This document shows, in pieces, positions 34,295 to 47,479 of a stretch of 64,000 nucleotides of DNA (position 1 is the first letter of the stretch; each line of letters starts with the position of its first letter). The DNA is from Phorcus lineatus. Its lineage: Eukaryota > Mollusca > Gastropoda > Trochida > Trochidae. Location of the stretch: positions 3,856,501 through 3,920,500 of the forward strand of contig OV121087.1 of assembly GCA_921293015.1 (NCBI GenBank). The letters are read 5' to 3'. The translations under genes were made by a program, and so were the position numbers. A model generated the notes under the pieces. That model saw nothing but the letters and a program-made list of their open reading frames with translations. It had not been told where the DNA came from and did not search any database.

Positions 34295-34830
34295 AATGGT
34301 CTAAAATTGAGGAGACAGTTTTGGAAGAAAATAGATCGAAAGGTTTGGATGAGAATGGGGAGTGAGAGAAAGACAGCAGGTTTATAAACGATTCGAATTT
34401 TCTATCCGTCGACCTGTCCAGGGTCATTGAAGCATCGAAACCACCACTGCAAGATAAGGTACTGAGTCAAGTGGTGGAGGCTCGAGCGAAAGATACAACC
34501 TGCAAGGCATTGCTGTAAATGTCAATGTATCTCAACAAAGCTTCTCCCGCTCTTTTTTTTTTAGATATTTCTAAGAACTAATAACCCCTTGACATGGTAT
34601 GGCTATGTCATTAATTCTGTTATGCATAATTATTTGTAATCTAGATATGTATTTGTAAATGACATGATCATTGAGTATGGTAAATAATATGTCTCGTGCT
34701 GTCATCAACCCTCTACACTACACTACTTGCTTTTGGCAATCAAAAGATTCACAATGGTAAAATGGTTTTGTAACTTTACCTAAAACAAAAGTAATATTTT
34801 CATCTTAAAATCATATACCATATGCCTTTA
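34295..34830 (+). repeat. Large-array block, copy 1 (matches 48515-49150)
   Basis: Shared landmarks in order: AATTGAG, AGAAAATAGATCGAAAGG, GTGAGAGAAAGACAGCA, CTATCCGTCGACCTGTC, CAGGGTCATTGAAGCATC, AACCACC, GCAAGATAAG, GCTCGAGCGAAAGATAC, TGCAAGGCATTGCT, TTCTCCCGCTTTT, ACCCCTTGACATGGTATGG. Identity about 80%. No reading frame is shared, so this is probably intronic or intergenic sequence of the duplicated unit. Confidence 0.8.
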
Positions 34831-35925
34831 ATTGGGCATTTAAGAACCTACAGTCGACTTTCATAAAATTGAGGTCAAAACATTACTTGCAAACAAGTTT
34901 TCTTTGTCCAAACCTCTGTCATTTACTTGTTAGTGTGGATTTTTTGCAGTCCACATGAATCACATCTTGCTTTAATAGTTACTTTTACGAACTCCCGAAC
35001 AAGAGCAATGCTACTATACAAAGTAAAGGATATCCGCAAGTGATTGATATGACAGATACGAGTTACAGCATTTCTGTAGAAGCCATCTCTATTGCACTCT
35101 GTTCACTTTACTGGAAAACACACCTTTTAAGACATTTAACGTTTTTTAATGTCTTTAACTTGACGTGAAACACGTCAATACACGCCTCTTAGTTTGTTTT
35201 ACGGCGTCCCAAGTGGTTTTGAACAGTTGCCTTTCTCTTGCAACAGTATTATTTTTTTATCATGTTGAAAATGAGGGGAGTCTTTTCCACGAGCGTCATG
35301 TGACTCTACTCTACTGTAAAACACATTTGTAGATGTAGACAATCAATGTTTCTGTAAAGTTATTCTAAGAGTGATTTTAGGAATAAAATTATATTTCATA
35401 TGTTCATGAAAAAAATCCCCTTTGACATTAAAATATGACTTGTTCATACTATGTGGGTGAAATAACCTTATTATATGTCCATGTTCAAAATAATAGTGTC
35501 GCTAAATGTGTGCACATAATGATGTTATGATAAACATGTACTTAACCGTTTTGATCTTGAGAGTGGATCCATTAGTTGAATCCGTCAGATAATTGATTGA
35601 GTTACGGCTGAGTTCGTTCCCATTACGACCTACAATATGGTATGAAGGCTTTATCTGCATGCGACTACATTAACATGGTAGTTATGATTCTTATATATCA
35701 TTATAATCATCTGCTTTCATAATCTGTCATACTGAAGCAGCTAAAACAATGAGTAAGTAATAATGGGAGAGTAATTCGTTTCACGATCAATAAAAATCTA
35801 ACATGCATGCCCAAGTTATACATAACTAAATGTTTCCGACTGAGATTGTGAATAAATGAAGACAGCATCTCATGCTTATGGAAAACTCTAGTATCCACCT
35901 TTTTTATTTGTATTCATGATCTTTT

Positions 35926-36195
35926 ACAACCACTGCTAAAACAACCAAATATGTTTTCATAATAACTATCTGAGAGTGTAAATACATATCATGAACATAT
36001 ATTAGATAAAAGGTTTAAAATTGTGTTAACCTGGTTATTATAGTATTGTCAAAGTTATATATATTGATTTTGTAAAGCAGTGTAATCGTACTATTGTTAA
36101 AAGTGACTCTTTACTTTCGTCACATACTGTTACTGAAGTAAAAATATAACGCACTGTTTCTTGTAGCGCTTTCGGTAAGAGCTTATGCAGTAAGA
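35926..36195 (+). repeat. 270-bp tandem duplication inside unit A, copy 1
   Basis: Copy 1 starts ACAACCACTGCTAAAACAAC and ends GCTTATGCAGTAAG. Copy 2 (36196-36485) starts ACAACCACTCCTAACACAAC and ends the same way. The inner segment GTAATCGTACTATTGTTAAA is identical, so this duplication is much younger than the large units. Confidence 0.85.
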
Positions 36196-36485
36196 ACAAC
36201 CACTCCTAACACAACCAAATATGCTTTTCATAATTACTATCTGAAAGTGTAAATAAATGTATATATATTGAAAATATATTAGATTTCTTGTTTAAAATTG
36301 TGTTAACCTGGTTATTGTAGTATCGTCAAAGTTCATTTTTACAATTTATGAATTGATTTTGTAAAGCAGTGTAATCGTACTATTGTTAAAAGTGACTCTT
36401 TACTTTCGTCACATACTGTTATTGAAGTTAATATATAATGCATTGTTTCTTGTAGCGAATTCCGTAAAAGCTTATGCAGTAAGCA
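36196..36485 (+). repeat. 270-bp tandem duplication inside unit A, copy 2
   Basis: Second copy, slightly longer because of a GTATATATATTG insertion and an extra TTTACAATTTATGAATTG stretch. The counterparts in units B and C are single. Confidence 0.85.
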
Positions 36486-39400
36486 GAATAAAACTTAGTC
36501 TGACATTATGACATAGGTCTGTCATTGTGCTGCATTTCTTAAAAATTAATGTTCATGTTTTCTTCTACTTATAGATACTATTGGAAGTATAAGATTTTGA
36601 TGAAGTGAGTGAATATACAATACAATATTTCAAGGTATAATGTTTCATGGACAGTATGGAGTTTTAAGCAGAATCCATATAGGTAATTACTCTACAATGA
36701 TTCCGTAACATCAACAAGAAACAAGATACAGAATTGCTATTATTGGAAGTTATTTTGAGGTTAACAAACGATCTTATTTTCCTACTTAACTAAGCAGACA
36801 TCTGTCAAAACAAAAAAACGATTGTGGTATATGTCAAGGACTTTATTTATCGCACAGAATAATTGTTTAAAAGTGAAAAAAAATATAATATTGATTATTA
36901 CAGTGATATTAAGATTGTTTATTGAAGCACCTTTTTGTACTGAATGTCAGAACCTGAAATTGAAGTAACTACTTTTTGAAAAGAATTTAAAGTCACATGT
37001 ATTTCAATGTTTTTTTCATGTTTTAGTGTCATGGAAAAGTGTTTCAAGAGTCTTACAATCTCTAGTATAATTTCCCTAAGGGTCTTAATTTTGTCATTTT
37101 CAAGAGTGAAGAGCGAGATAATTAAGCGATTGTTAAAAAAATTCAAGTTTTGTAAACATTAATGATTGATAGTAATGAAACAAGTATCGGACATACGCTA
37201 GTACACAACGTTATAATGATTATTGAGTAATACATTTATTCTAATGAATATAATCAGTCCGTATCTGACAACATCATGTTGGTCCTGTCCTAACATCCTC
37301 ATGGAATGCTAACAAAAGGAAAGCAAAGTACACATTGAGGAAAATGTTAAGATCACTATCTAATTATCAAACATTTCAGAAGTATAACCTACAGGTTTAT
37401 GTTCGAGTAATCTTAAAACTTGCAGGTCATTTGGTCTTTGAATTCATTTGAAATATGATCTCAATTCACTTTCCTGGACCTATTTGTTGATTAATATTTA
37501 AAGTCATTAGGATAGCAAAACATATTGCGATTGTGAATGAATGGCTTTTTAAAAAGCGGTAATCAACAATCTACCTGTCAAGGATATTTCTATTTCTTAG
37601 ATATTATCATTAAATAAACAAAGCAGTTAGAACTTTTAGTAGGTTTATTAGCTATAGTAATTTTTAAATCAGCAGCTTTTGTTTTTTTAAAACAAAATTA
37701 TTCTTGTTATTTCAAATCTTTGGGGATCTGATACACAAAATTTGGATATTGTTACTGTTAATTAATAAATTTTTTTATTGTCTTCTTTCTAAATCCACAT
37801 CTGCATTGAATATTAATTGTCGCAGTTACATTTGTTCTGATGATAGGACACGGTAGTTATTACCATTGTCAACGAAAGGTGAGGTAAGAACGGAACTATA
37901 CGGAACCTCGGGTGAATTATTCAACTGAAGTTAACAGTGTACATTTTAGTTAACGTTCTTCTGGAAATCATACTACACATTCTATACTGAACATTTTCAG
38001 ACCCTCCTTTGGCTTCAAAATCTCCTCAAATGGACGATTTTCTGTTTCTGTTTTCTGTTCCCCATGATCCATATAAGGCACAACGAAGACTTTTTAAAAG
38101 AAACTTAGCTTAACATTGAAATTCCTCTTATCATCCCTTACAGTATCTGAGGAATATCTCTTGAGCATTTTCAGCCCCAACAGTTTGAAGTTTTGTTCAT
38201 TAAAAGCAAGTAATTAGGTTGAATAAGAAACTGCATGACGGATTATTGATAGAACATTTTAATCAACTGTCTCCACAGGTAGCATGTGTTTGCAACGATA
38301 AATTGATGCATATTTATTATTGAACTCTTTTGTAACTAGTGAACTGGTGTAATTCCAATAGCTAATTGATCATATATTAACTATAAATGTATTTCTTAAA
38401 TGTAAAATGCGTTTTAGAAAACTTAATGACGATCATGTAAATGTTAATGATAAAGAATCAGAATAAGGTAAGATAACAGTGGTAATTTTTATATCCCCTT
38501 GAATATTGTTTTGCCCAATACAATGGTCACAAACGCATTTATAATCTATATGTGAAGGAGAATTCTACTTAAAGTACTTTTTTAAAAGAAAACATATTAA
38601 AGAGTTAAAAACCTGATCCAGTAAGAAAGAAAAATGAAAATATACAATCAATGTCATAATTGTGAATGATTAGCCATTGAAACGTGCCTTTTTCAAGAAA
38701 TGTCTTGAGACTTCTTTATCTAAATCACAAATTGGCAAAGCAATCAGATCTTGTCTCTTACATCTTACAGTCATTGTGTAAGCCTCCTGAGGTATGTATA
38801 TTTAAAACTACTGCAATGCTTTGTAGCCAAGGAAATAATTTTCATTTATTTCAGAAACTTTTTAATTGATAACTGATGAATCTCATTAATCCTTGCGTTT
38901 TAAGTATTGAGGCGATCCGAGGTTTATTTGTTGTTATTCCCACACTTTGTATGTGGATATGTTATTGTTGCATGAATAAATCTCAATGTTGATATTTTCA
39001 TTTGCTGCCTCCAGGAATATATTAGAAAGTAATGAACAATTAAAAGACCTTTCAATGTTTCTGCTTTAGATTAATTAGAATTTCTCACGAATATTCAAAA
39101 ATCTATTACCAAATTTATTCAGTTATCATTCTTCATTTTCAACAACAAATATTTCTAGCTCAAATAGATTATATGTTTACATTCAATGTTGCATGATGAC
39201 AATATTTGAAATGTTTTGGATTAAAATAAAATCAAAAGTCATTGTAAAAGCTGATCACTAATGTCTCTTCAACCTTTGATGAATGTTTCAGTACTGTAAC
39301 GTTCAAAATAATCAGATCACATGTCCATATATATGACAAAGTAGTCACTAGTTAAAATCCACTTCATATATTAGGGTGTTTTAATTTTAAAGCATCATAG

Positions 39401-40094
39401 CAGAGCAAATATAGAATGTATAAAAATATGTATCTTACATTCCCATTTAAACAATATGATAGGACAAAAACGCTGAAAACAAATGTCATTATAAACTGGC
39501 GGCTCATCCATATTGATCGTATTACCGTGTTAAAGAATGCAGGATATCTTAAATATTAGGGTGTAAATTGAAAAATTTAGATAGAAATTCTAAGATCCAA
39601 GTAGAACGATATTTCTAAAAAAGTTTTCATTCAGTCGATTCTAGCTTACAAAATGTTTGTGAGATTATCCAGTGTTAACTGACGAAAGGTATCTTCATTT
39701 ACTCGTCATATTACTTGCAGAAGTTGATGTCTTGAAACAGTTTCTTACAACAAGAAGTTTATTAGGAGTGAGACGTTTGTAAAATGTATGATACTCATGT
39801 TTGCTGAAATATTTGATTACAATACTTGCTCAGTATAATGTCTCTACAGTGCAATAAGATATTTCTACTAAGGTGAATGACCTTATTGTCATAACTAACC
39901 ATTTCACTTCTTTGGTATAGGTCTCAAGTTAATGTAATAAAGGGCCGAGATAAGTTTTCAAATATGACAATTATAAATAACGTGAAAGAGTTTAGAAAAA
40001 GAAATCACTGACATATGGAATTCTGTTTCGTTACTTTCATAGCCACAGTTGTGTTGCAGGCTTTCTTTTTCATTACTACTAGCATATATATGTA

Positions 40095-40501
40095 CAGTGG
40101 AAACCTGATAAGTAAAATCACTAGGGACCCGTCAAAATATTATACTTGTCAGGTATTTTACTTATCCAAACATATGGACACCTGGATATGATAACCATAT
40201 ATATACAACGATATATACTGCAAAATATAAAAGAACAAATGTATGAAATGACAGGACTTATTGCATGAATGTTGCCAGGTTGATCCAGTTGTACAGTGTA
40301 CCTGTGGGGATATTGAATTTCTTTGCAATGTCTGATTTAGGCAGACCATTTTCAACTTCAATATGAGCACAAAATTTGTCCTCTATCGATTTTGCGACAA
40401 GTTTATGTTTACCTTTGTGGAGGAATTTGCCAAGACCAAGGAAAAGTGTTTACTCATCCATTTTTTTAGTTAAGAGGTCTTTACTTAAGCTGTTTCCACT
40501 G
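40095..40501 (-). mobile_element. pogo/Tigger-type DNA transposon remnant
   Basis: The ends are inverted repeats, CAGTGGAAACCTGATAAGTAA and its partner finishing GCTGTTTCCACTG, each flanked by TA (40093-40094 and 40502-40503). TA is the target duplication of the Tc1/mariner superfamily. The minus strand between about 40430 and 40258 encodes KLVAKSIEDKFCAHIEVENG, LPKSDIAKKFNIPTGTLYNW and so on to a stop. That is the N-terminal CENP-B/pogo helix-turn-helix with its usual S.IAK.F.IP..T...W signature. At 407 bp, and without a DDE domain, it is an internally deleted non-autonomous copy. The ATG at the 5' side is out of frame with the helix-turn-helix. Confidence 0.85.
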
Positions 40502-40899
40502 TATGTACAAAGATATATGTGACCTGCTCTTGAAACTGGCGTTACCCCACAAATGATCTCACCCCGGCCGTCCCTGTTCGAGTTAGTAACATGAGTTCAG
40601 AGACTTGTGGTGCCTCTTGGGTAAGTCATGGAGTTGCTCTATCCACAATGTAGATGTAGTAGAGACGCTGGCCGTCTGAATATGAACTATTGGCACTTGA
40701 TAAGTGACTGTTCTCTTAGATCAGGGGAATATGTAAAAAGACCACTTGAGCATGGGGTGTTCACAGAAAATGCTGCTTTTAATTGTTATTTATTACATGC
40801 TTTGTACATATGTTTTCCAACTTGTGTCATGATTGTGTTATGTTGTCGTTTTGTAATCTTATGATTTGCGATATCAATATGATTTCTTATCTAGTCTGT

Positions 40900-41100
40900 A
40901 GTAAATTATAATACTATTTGTCATTTCAACAAATGTCGCCCTGATCATGAGACCCAGTACGAAGGAGACAATTCCCTTCCTTGTCATTATGTGCCTTGTA
41001 TTGTTCATTGACTACAGAAAGTCCTCAGACCCGAAATTGACAAGGTATCGAAATTACACTCTCAGCACAATAAACACTATGTTCAAGAAAGAGTGAAATT
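40900..41100 (+). pseudogene. Unit B counterpart of the cysteine-rich frame
   Basis: Aligns with 50145-50395: ATATCAATATGATTTCTTATCTAG is shared, then AGGAGACAATTCCCTTCC with TGTCATTATGTGCCTTGTATTG against TGTAATGATGTGGCTTGTAATG. The C-x4-C spacing survives, but a stop follows the signal-like start (TTATAA in place of the TTAGTA of unit C), and another stop sits where the third cysteine should be. A pseudogene relative to unit C, if unit C is coding. Confidence 0.5.
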
Positions 41101-41777
41101 AGCTGTCATCTGATTGTCATTGAATTACATCTCCTCACGTTGAGAAATGTTTTGTGCTTGTTGAAAAGATCTTAGATTTTAAAACCACATTTCGTTACGA
41201 ATTGAAACTTTTGAACAGAGTTGAGTAGTAATGTTTCTGAGATATTGAATTTGATACCACAATCTTCTTCACTCATGATGCTAAGGAACCACAACTGTGA
41301 GAAGGAGATTCGTGACAAGTGTTTTTAAATGCTAACGTGCCTTGCCAACTAGCATGTGCTCAAAATGATTGAAGTGTTTGTTACACGGAAAGACAATATT
41401 TGGATCATGTTATTGTTTTGAACATTTCGCAAGGCAACAGAATGTTTTATTTTTATTCTTTGTAAGCAGTGAACATATGTACAATCATTTGATATTTTAT
41501 CAATTTTATTCTCTTATTACCAGAATATTCCATACTAAAAAACATGAATAGAAAACATTTCTTTAAGATCGTATACCTGTCCATTTGAATATTGCACAAG
41601 TGCATGAATTACTTAATCTTTCCTCGGGATGTTGAGTTGACCGGATATTTCAGAGTGCATTGGCTTTATTTTTATTTCTCAATTTATTTTTTAAAGAAAC
41701 CCCATGAAAGTTTACAATATATATTTGGTCATTTTCTTACATTCTCTGACAAGTTTCTCTTTCCTGTTGATACGCAG

Positions 41778-41834
41778 GACGAAGTCATGGTCTCTAAGGA
41801 ATCGTCATCAAACTCACTATTTAGGTTGATATGA
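41778..41834 (+). CDS. Candidate short terminal exon, unit B
   Basis: A strong acceptor (CTCTTTCCTGTTGATACGCAG) precedes DEVMVSKESSSNSLFRLI and a TGA at 41832-41834. In unit C the corresponding sequence (51163-51230) keeps the frame with a clean three-base deletion (QDEV to QEV) and mostly serine-conserving changes (SSSSLF), as expected of coding sequence. In C a stop lies upstream in the same frame, so either splicing occurs at the acceptor or C is dead. Function unknown. Confidence 0.4.
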   Translation, partial: DEVMVSKESSSNSLFRLI

Positions 41835-42557
41835 CAAACAAAAAATAATTTGCCATGATATTATCAAGATTACAACGTGGCCATCTAGTTGCACTCCTGA
41901 AGAATGATTACCAGCATGAAAGGTTGAAGGATTAAGATAACGCAAGACTACCAATTGAAAAAGGTTTAAATATCGTGGGCATTAATTGAGGTTGAATAAT
42001 ATGAGACTATCATTGACCTTCAGACGAAAGTGCTGTAGTTCTTTGAGATGGATGAGTCTGAACGTGTTTGATATACATCATCATAAAGCGGTTACAAAGT
42101 GGAGCTACTGCGTGGTTGATATGAAGTGATATTGACAAGCATTATCTACATAATACTTTTGAAGCATCCATTTAAGACCCAAAAGTGCTTCATTGAGAAC
42201 ACATATGACAATGTAATGACGTTGATGACATAATAATACTCTGATGTTTCACTACTGGTTATGTACAAGCTTTGACCTCACTGCCGAAGAAACCATGTGC
42301 CAGCTTTCTTGACTTGACAATCATTTTCAAAAGATACCTGTCAGATTAAAGAATGATACCTCATCTTTTGATCTTCTTGAACATGGATTGATTAAAGTAA
42401 CAAGTATTCCGCTTTCAATCAAAAGACCTGTATAACCATCATGTACTTCAACAACAAATTCAAATGTGAATAAGCCTTTGATTGTGGATTCAAAAACTTT
42501 TATATCATGAGACTTCAAATGTCGATTTCTATGGCGTTTGAATTATTTGAAAGGTCA

Positions 42558-42728
42558 CCATTGGCCACTTTTCTGAATTTCAATACATATATCCCCTGAA
42601 TTCTTGTCATCACATTTTGTGACAATCTACATTGAGATAAAACAATAAGACCACTTGTCGTTGTTAACTTTGACCTGAATTTCAAAGTCCTCACAACACT
42701 TACAACACACTGTGGCACCACTATCAAA
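42558..42728 (-). pseudogene. Conserved minus-strand exon, unit B copy with stop
   Basis: After an acceptor-like AACAACCTAG on the minus strand the frame reads FDSGATV, CEDFEIQVKVNN, KWSYCFISM, then TAG (42627-42629), then IVTKCDDKNSGDICIEI and on to about 42558. The unit C copy (52043-51882) aligns as FESGATM, FEDLEIKVIVNN, NWSHCFLTM, FVTKYED. The matches are dominated by conservative changes (D/E, F/L, Q/K, Y/H, I/L, S/T), a pattern typical of coding sequence. This implies that a minus-strand gene was present in the ancestral unit. Family not recognised. Note the opposite orientation to the other exon candidates of the array. Confidence 0.5.
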
Positions 42729-43529
42729 CTAGGTTGTTTATGTGTTTTCTTGAGTCCAATCAATTCCAATCAGTGAGAATTTAAAACGTTCAATACATTG
42801 TTTGATCGAATCGGAACTATGCCCTTTCTTGCTATAGATGAGAGCACATATTTTCAAAGTCATTACATTTTACTGTGGAAGAATATGAAACATTTTCTTG
42901 TTATGTTTTAAAATCTTACAGCGTAATGTTAACTGCCTCCTGTTTTGGTATTATTGCTTCATCTACAAGCAATATAAGTTATGGTGTCATTCAGAAAAAC
43001 TTATGCTTCGTTAAGTAGAAAGATGGCTCTTTTTATCACATTTACCTCAAGTTATTGGTTTAGATAGACAAACAATGTGTCTTAGTCCACCAACCGCCTT
43101 TCTGTGACAGCTGTATATGTTGAAAATGTATAATGTTGAAAATGTGGGATCGTTTGAACGTAGTAAATTAAATGTAAATTAGCCATCAATGTAGCCAATC
43201 AATTTCTCTGTTTTTGGAACAATTTTGTTTGGAACATAAGTTTGTGATAAAACGCCCCTTTGATATAAAAAAAACGTGACCAGTTCATATCATGTGGGTG
43301 AAATAACGTCATTATATCTCGATGTTAAAAATGACAGTGTGCCTAAATGTGTGCACAAAACGATGTTATAATAAGCATGTACTTAACTGTTTTGATCTTG
43401 ACATTGGATCCATTAGTTGAGTCCGTCAGATAATTGATTGCGTTACCGCTAAGTTCGTTCTCATTACGACCTACAATATGGTATGAAGGCTTTAACTGCA
43501 TTAACATATCTAGCTATGATTCTTAACAA

Positions 43530-43665
43530 AATATATAGAGGATATTTGACATTTCTCGTCGAGTGGATATCTCATCGAGTAAAGTAGAACTTTATATTTT
43601 AACGAGTGGCGTAGCCACGAGTGTAAATATGTGATTTTGACCATTCGAAATATAATAAATCAGTA
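43530..43665. mobile_element. MITE-like insertion in unit B only
   Basis: Between GCTATGATTCTTAACAAAATAT and CTTTCATAATTTCTTATAAGG, unit B has about 130 extra bases including CTCGTCGAGTGGATATCTCA and GAGTGGCGTAGCCACGAGTG (a short hairpin with a GTA loop). At the matching places in unit A (35690) and unit C (53300) the insertion is absent. Ends and target duplication are not resolved. It resembles the CTCG-rich interior of the 6233-6373 element. Confidence 0.55.
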
Positions 43666-44751
43666 TATAGAACTCCTTTCATAATTTCTTATAAGGCAGC
43701 AGCTACAACAATGAAAAAGTTGTAATGAACTACTAATATACTATTCACTATGAATAAGAATTTACTTTTTATGCCCAAAGTTTCAACAACTAAACATTCC
43801 TAAATGAGGTTTTAATAATAATAGCAATAATTCATGCACTTGGAAAAACCTTACATTGAATCTTTTTCATTTGTATCCAAGATTATGTTTAAGATTAAGT
43901 AGAAAACATATAACAAAATGTTCACAGCTGTAAAATATGTTTTCAAAGACTCAACTCTGACATTTTCACATCGCCAAAAGAGCTTAGTTGGATTATTCTG
44001 ACTAACAGACTCAGACCGTATATGTCTCAGAAAACGTTCGAATTCATTAATATTCAAAACTATCGGATATAGGGTTTAAAATTGTGTTATTTTGGTGTTA
44101 TCATGGTTTATTTTTACGATTTATACTTTGATTTATTTGTAAAGCAGTGTAATTATACAACTGTTCAAAATGAAAAATATAATTGTCAAAATTATAGACT
44201 CACTTTTACTATTTACTTAACGATATATTAGACTGTACCTAAAAATCGATAATGTCAAATGATAAAGGTCTTTGTCCGTAAATACCCCTTTCTTCCTTCT
44301 ATGACGATCTCATTTAAAATATTCTTAAGTAGAGATGCAATTTAGTCAACTGTATATCTATTATAATCTATTTTTGACATTATTAGATTATGTCAATCAC
44401 CAATGACTATCATTGAATCGTTTTTATTTCAGCTGATAAATCTATAATCAACAAAAAGTAACTTACCCAATAGACAATCATAATGAAAGCAAGTAATTCT
44501 TATTGTTCCTTGAAAAAAACTTTATCAAAAAACTTTATTAACGGAAATGAGCAAAGTAAAGGGGAATTATTATCTATCATCCATTTTCAAATGATCAACA
44601 TCAGATTGCTAAATAGCAAATGAAGGTTGAACTTTTTATTGTCATAATGCGTTTCACACACTATTGAAACGGAAGACAAACATATTTCCAGAATAAACAT
44701 AACCAATGAAATATCTAATTCCGGAATAACCAATAAAATATTTATTTACAG

Positions 44752-44811
44752 TTAGGCGAAAGTATACAGCTGTTTCCTGATGAAAAGACACAAGGCGTGT
44801 CAAACGTGTAG
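44752..44811 (+). pseudogene. Short terminal exon or relic, unit B
   Basis: A good acceptor (ATTTATTTACAG) is followed in phase 0 by LGESIQLFPDEKTQGVSNV and a TAG at 44809-44811. Unit C has an acceptor at the matching place and, also in phase 0, SKAKFKLFLDDEQQGFSHT and on to a stop 11 codons later. The shared core LF.D...QG.S and the shared splice phase support a real exon. The B copy is either truncated by the TAG or simply shorter. Confidence 0.45.
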
Positions 44812-46149
44812 TGATAAGTTTCAACATTGTTTCAACTACAAGGGATTATTAATGTAACTTTTCCACCTTAAGCTTATTATCGTGTGTAATGATTCTGTCT
44901 AAGATGTGTCTAAGATAGAAAAATAAAGGTCAACCCTCAAAGGCTTATGTAGCTGTCAACTTTTCCCCACACGTCTTCTTCAGGTCAATATTTTCAGCAC
45001 AGTGACAGGTAATCATAATTGTAATTTCTTCAGGATCTTGCTGATGTCTTCTCATTTAACATAATTTTAACAATTATATGAGAAAAGATTTAAAAGAAAA
45101 AGGATGAAAATGGATAATGAACGTAACTTGTCCATAAAAGTGTCATTTAAAATATGATATTATTGCAACAAAGAAGGTGATATGTCTTTGAAATGTGATG
45201 TTTTCATTTTTAAAACTTTGTTTGCAGAAACGTATTTGAAATATGTTATGTTAATCTTGTAATACATTTCTTTCAATTAATGAAATTATCATGACATTTC
45301 TAATAAAATAATTTGAATTTGTTTTTTTATATAAAACAATTATTTATATAATCCTATTTAAACGTCCTTTATCCTTAACATGGCCAGAAGGTAGGAAGAA
45401 TTAGCTTAATTTTTCTTAAATGATAAGCAGACTGATACCCTCTCCTGATACATTCAAATAGTAAGTTAATTGTTTAGTGATAAAAACTGACTTTAATGTA
45501 TTTTGATGTAAACTTAAAACCTACATGCACTAGCACAGGCGTGTATATATTGCCATTTCAAGTAACACTGATTATGTATGCCTCAATCGAAAACTAGTGA
45601 ACGTAATCTTAACTTTCGTCACATGCTGTTACTGAAGCAAAAATCTTATACATACCTTCTAAAAGCGACTTCCTGAAGAGCGTATGCTTAGGTGAGCATA
45701 AAGAATGGTCTCTCTATAACATCTATCCAAGTATCGTTTGAGACCTTATCAATAATTTGTCTACCTCCTCTCTTCAGCCTATGGAGTTTTATTCATGGGC
45801 TATCTGGCCATATAAGTTCTGTATCCATTCATACGTTTCTTTATCAACTTCATTCTTAACCAGTGCTATTTTACTGAAGTAGGTTTGTCTAAAATGATTT
45901 AAGCTATTCAGTCACTTCTGAAATGTACATGTAAATTGTCTCTACAATTTGATCTCCTTAAAACATAGGACGTGTCTTCTTGTTTTCACGATTAGCTCCA
46001 ATCTGAAATACCATTTGCCTAATAGTATCTACAATAATACATGGATGAAAAAGGTTATGAATCGATGTGTGTGTGTGGTTGTTAAATGTCTCAATTGATA
46101 CTGCCCCAAATATGCTGTTACATTTTGATGATGCCTTCACCATTTTGAG

Positions 46150-46230
46150 CTTCATAATGAATCTATTACTTGAACCATCAGATAATTAATTGTTTTATGG
46201 TGAAGCTTGTTCCATAAAATGACCTCCAGA
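46150..46230 (+). repeat. Extra core-block fragment in unit B
   Basis: GAATCTATTACTTGAACCATCAGATAATTAATTG matches GGATCCATTAGTTGAATCCGTCAGATAATTGATTG at 35567. It is a second, more diverged copy of the core block within the same unit, pointing to nested duplication before the large units formed. Confidence 0.55.
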
Positions 46231-47444
46231 TGGGCAAACTATTTTGAACTAATTAGTTTACATGATTGTTGTCATTATTGTGAACGGATAATCACACCAA
46301 AAGTGCTTTCATAGTTAGTCATTGCGCTGCAATATTGTTTTCAGATGTTTTGTTTGAAAATAGTAAGTGTCTACATAATATAATCTATCTTGGTTGTCAT
46401 TGTTTCACAACTTTTTCTTGATTTTCACTTTAGAACGATTCCAGATAAGTTTCTAGATTGTTATTTCGTAACTTAGGTAATGCATGTTTTGTATGGTATA
46501 CAAGATCAATAAAATCAATTACAACGAAAAAGATTGGTGAGGATGTTTTCGCGACTGTCATATTCTCAAAACATTAATTTGCATAAAATGGTTTCATTGT
46601 AAATAGTCAGCACGTCAGTAGAGTCCCATTTCAATCTTCCTGACTTGTAATTGACAATGAAATGTTGCCAATGCATTTGTAATCATTTAAATGCTGCAAG
46701 TCGTAAAACAGATTTTTTTCGAGATCTTAGTTGTGCAGATATACAGGTATACAAGTTCAATGTACCGTAGGACAATTTAAATAGCTCAAAATAAATCTAA
46801 AGAATACTTGTATGTTATTACTCTACAAAGTTTCCTGAATAAAACCAGAAAGAAAAAAGAGTTGCTTGCAAGTTATTTGAGATGCACAAACATTTAGTTA
46901 TCTAATTCAATTAATCAAAACAATAATTTAGTGTATATTTGATTAAACCGGTATAATTCCCTCAGTTAAATGAACACATAGCAGCTAATATTGTTTTTCT
47001 TTTAATGTTAAATGCGTTTAAGAAAAGATACCTTATTGGTAATCATGTACAGATTAAACATCATTGGAATAACCTTATATTCAATGTATGTCATTTTGTA
47101 GGCTTCCCGAAATGGATTACTAAAATAGAGAATTTAAAGAGGAAATCTTTGACTTTATTATTGAGGCATTGATCTGAGGTTTAATTAATGTCACATTGTT
47201 CCTATATCAGCCTTTTCCCAACAGTCGATGACTTAAATAAGTAGGTTTAATATTGGCACATAACATAGCTACCCGTTGACATTTTCAAAGAATAAACTTT
47301 TAAGTAATGCACATTGCCATTAACAGTACTTTAGATATGTCAGTTTCAATTTCCGAATGACTTAAGCTTTAAGAAGATTTGAATAATGCGTGCCTGACAT
47401 ATGGAAGTAATATTCCTTCATTTTACAACAACAATTACTTCTAG

Positions 47445-47447
<3 letters not shown>

Positions 47448-47479
<32 letters not shown>

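Larger units (their letters stand above)
35430..39200 (+). repeat. Large-array partial unit A
   Basis: Contains in order the core block (35450-35690; matches 43290-43515 and 53045-53295), the block at 35700-35960 (43680-43885, 53340-53520), the TTTAAAATTGTGTTAACCTGG block (36005 and 36290; 44068, 53682), the GCAGTTAGAACTTTTAGTAGG block (37620; 56070), the GTATCTGAGGAATAT to CTCCACAGGTAGCATG segment (38145-38290; 56445-56600) and the tail 38840-39200. Unlike B and C it lacks the first roughly 2.7 kb of the unit. No intact exon was found. A degenerate counterpart of the 44752 exon lies near 36575 (ATTGGAAGTATAAGATTT, GATGAAG). Confidence 0.7.
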
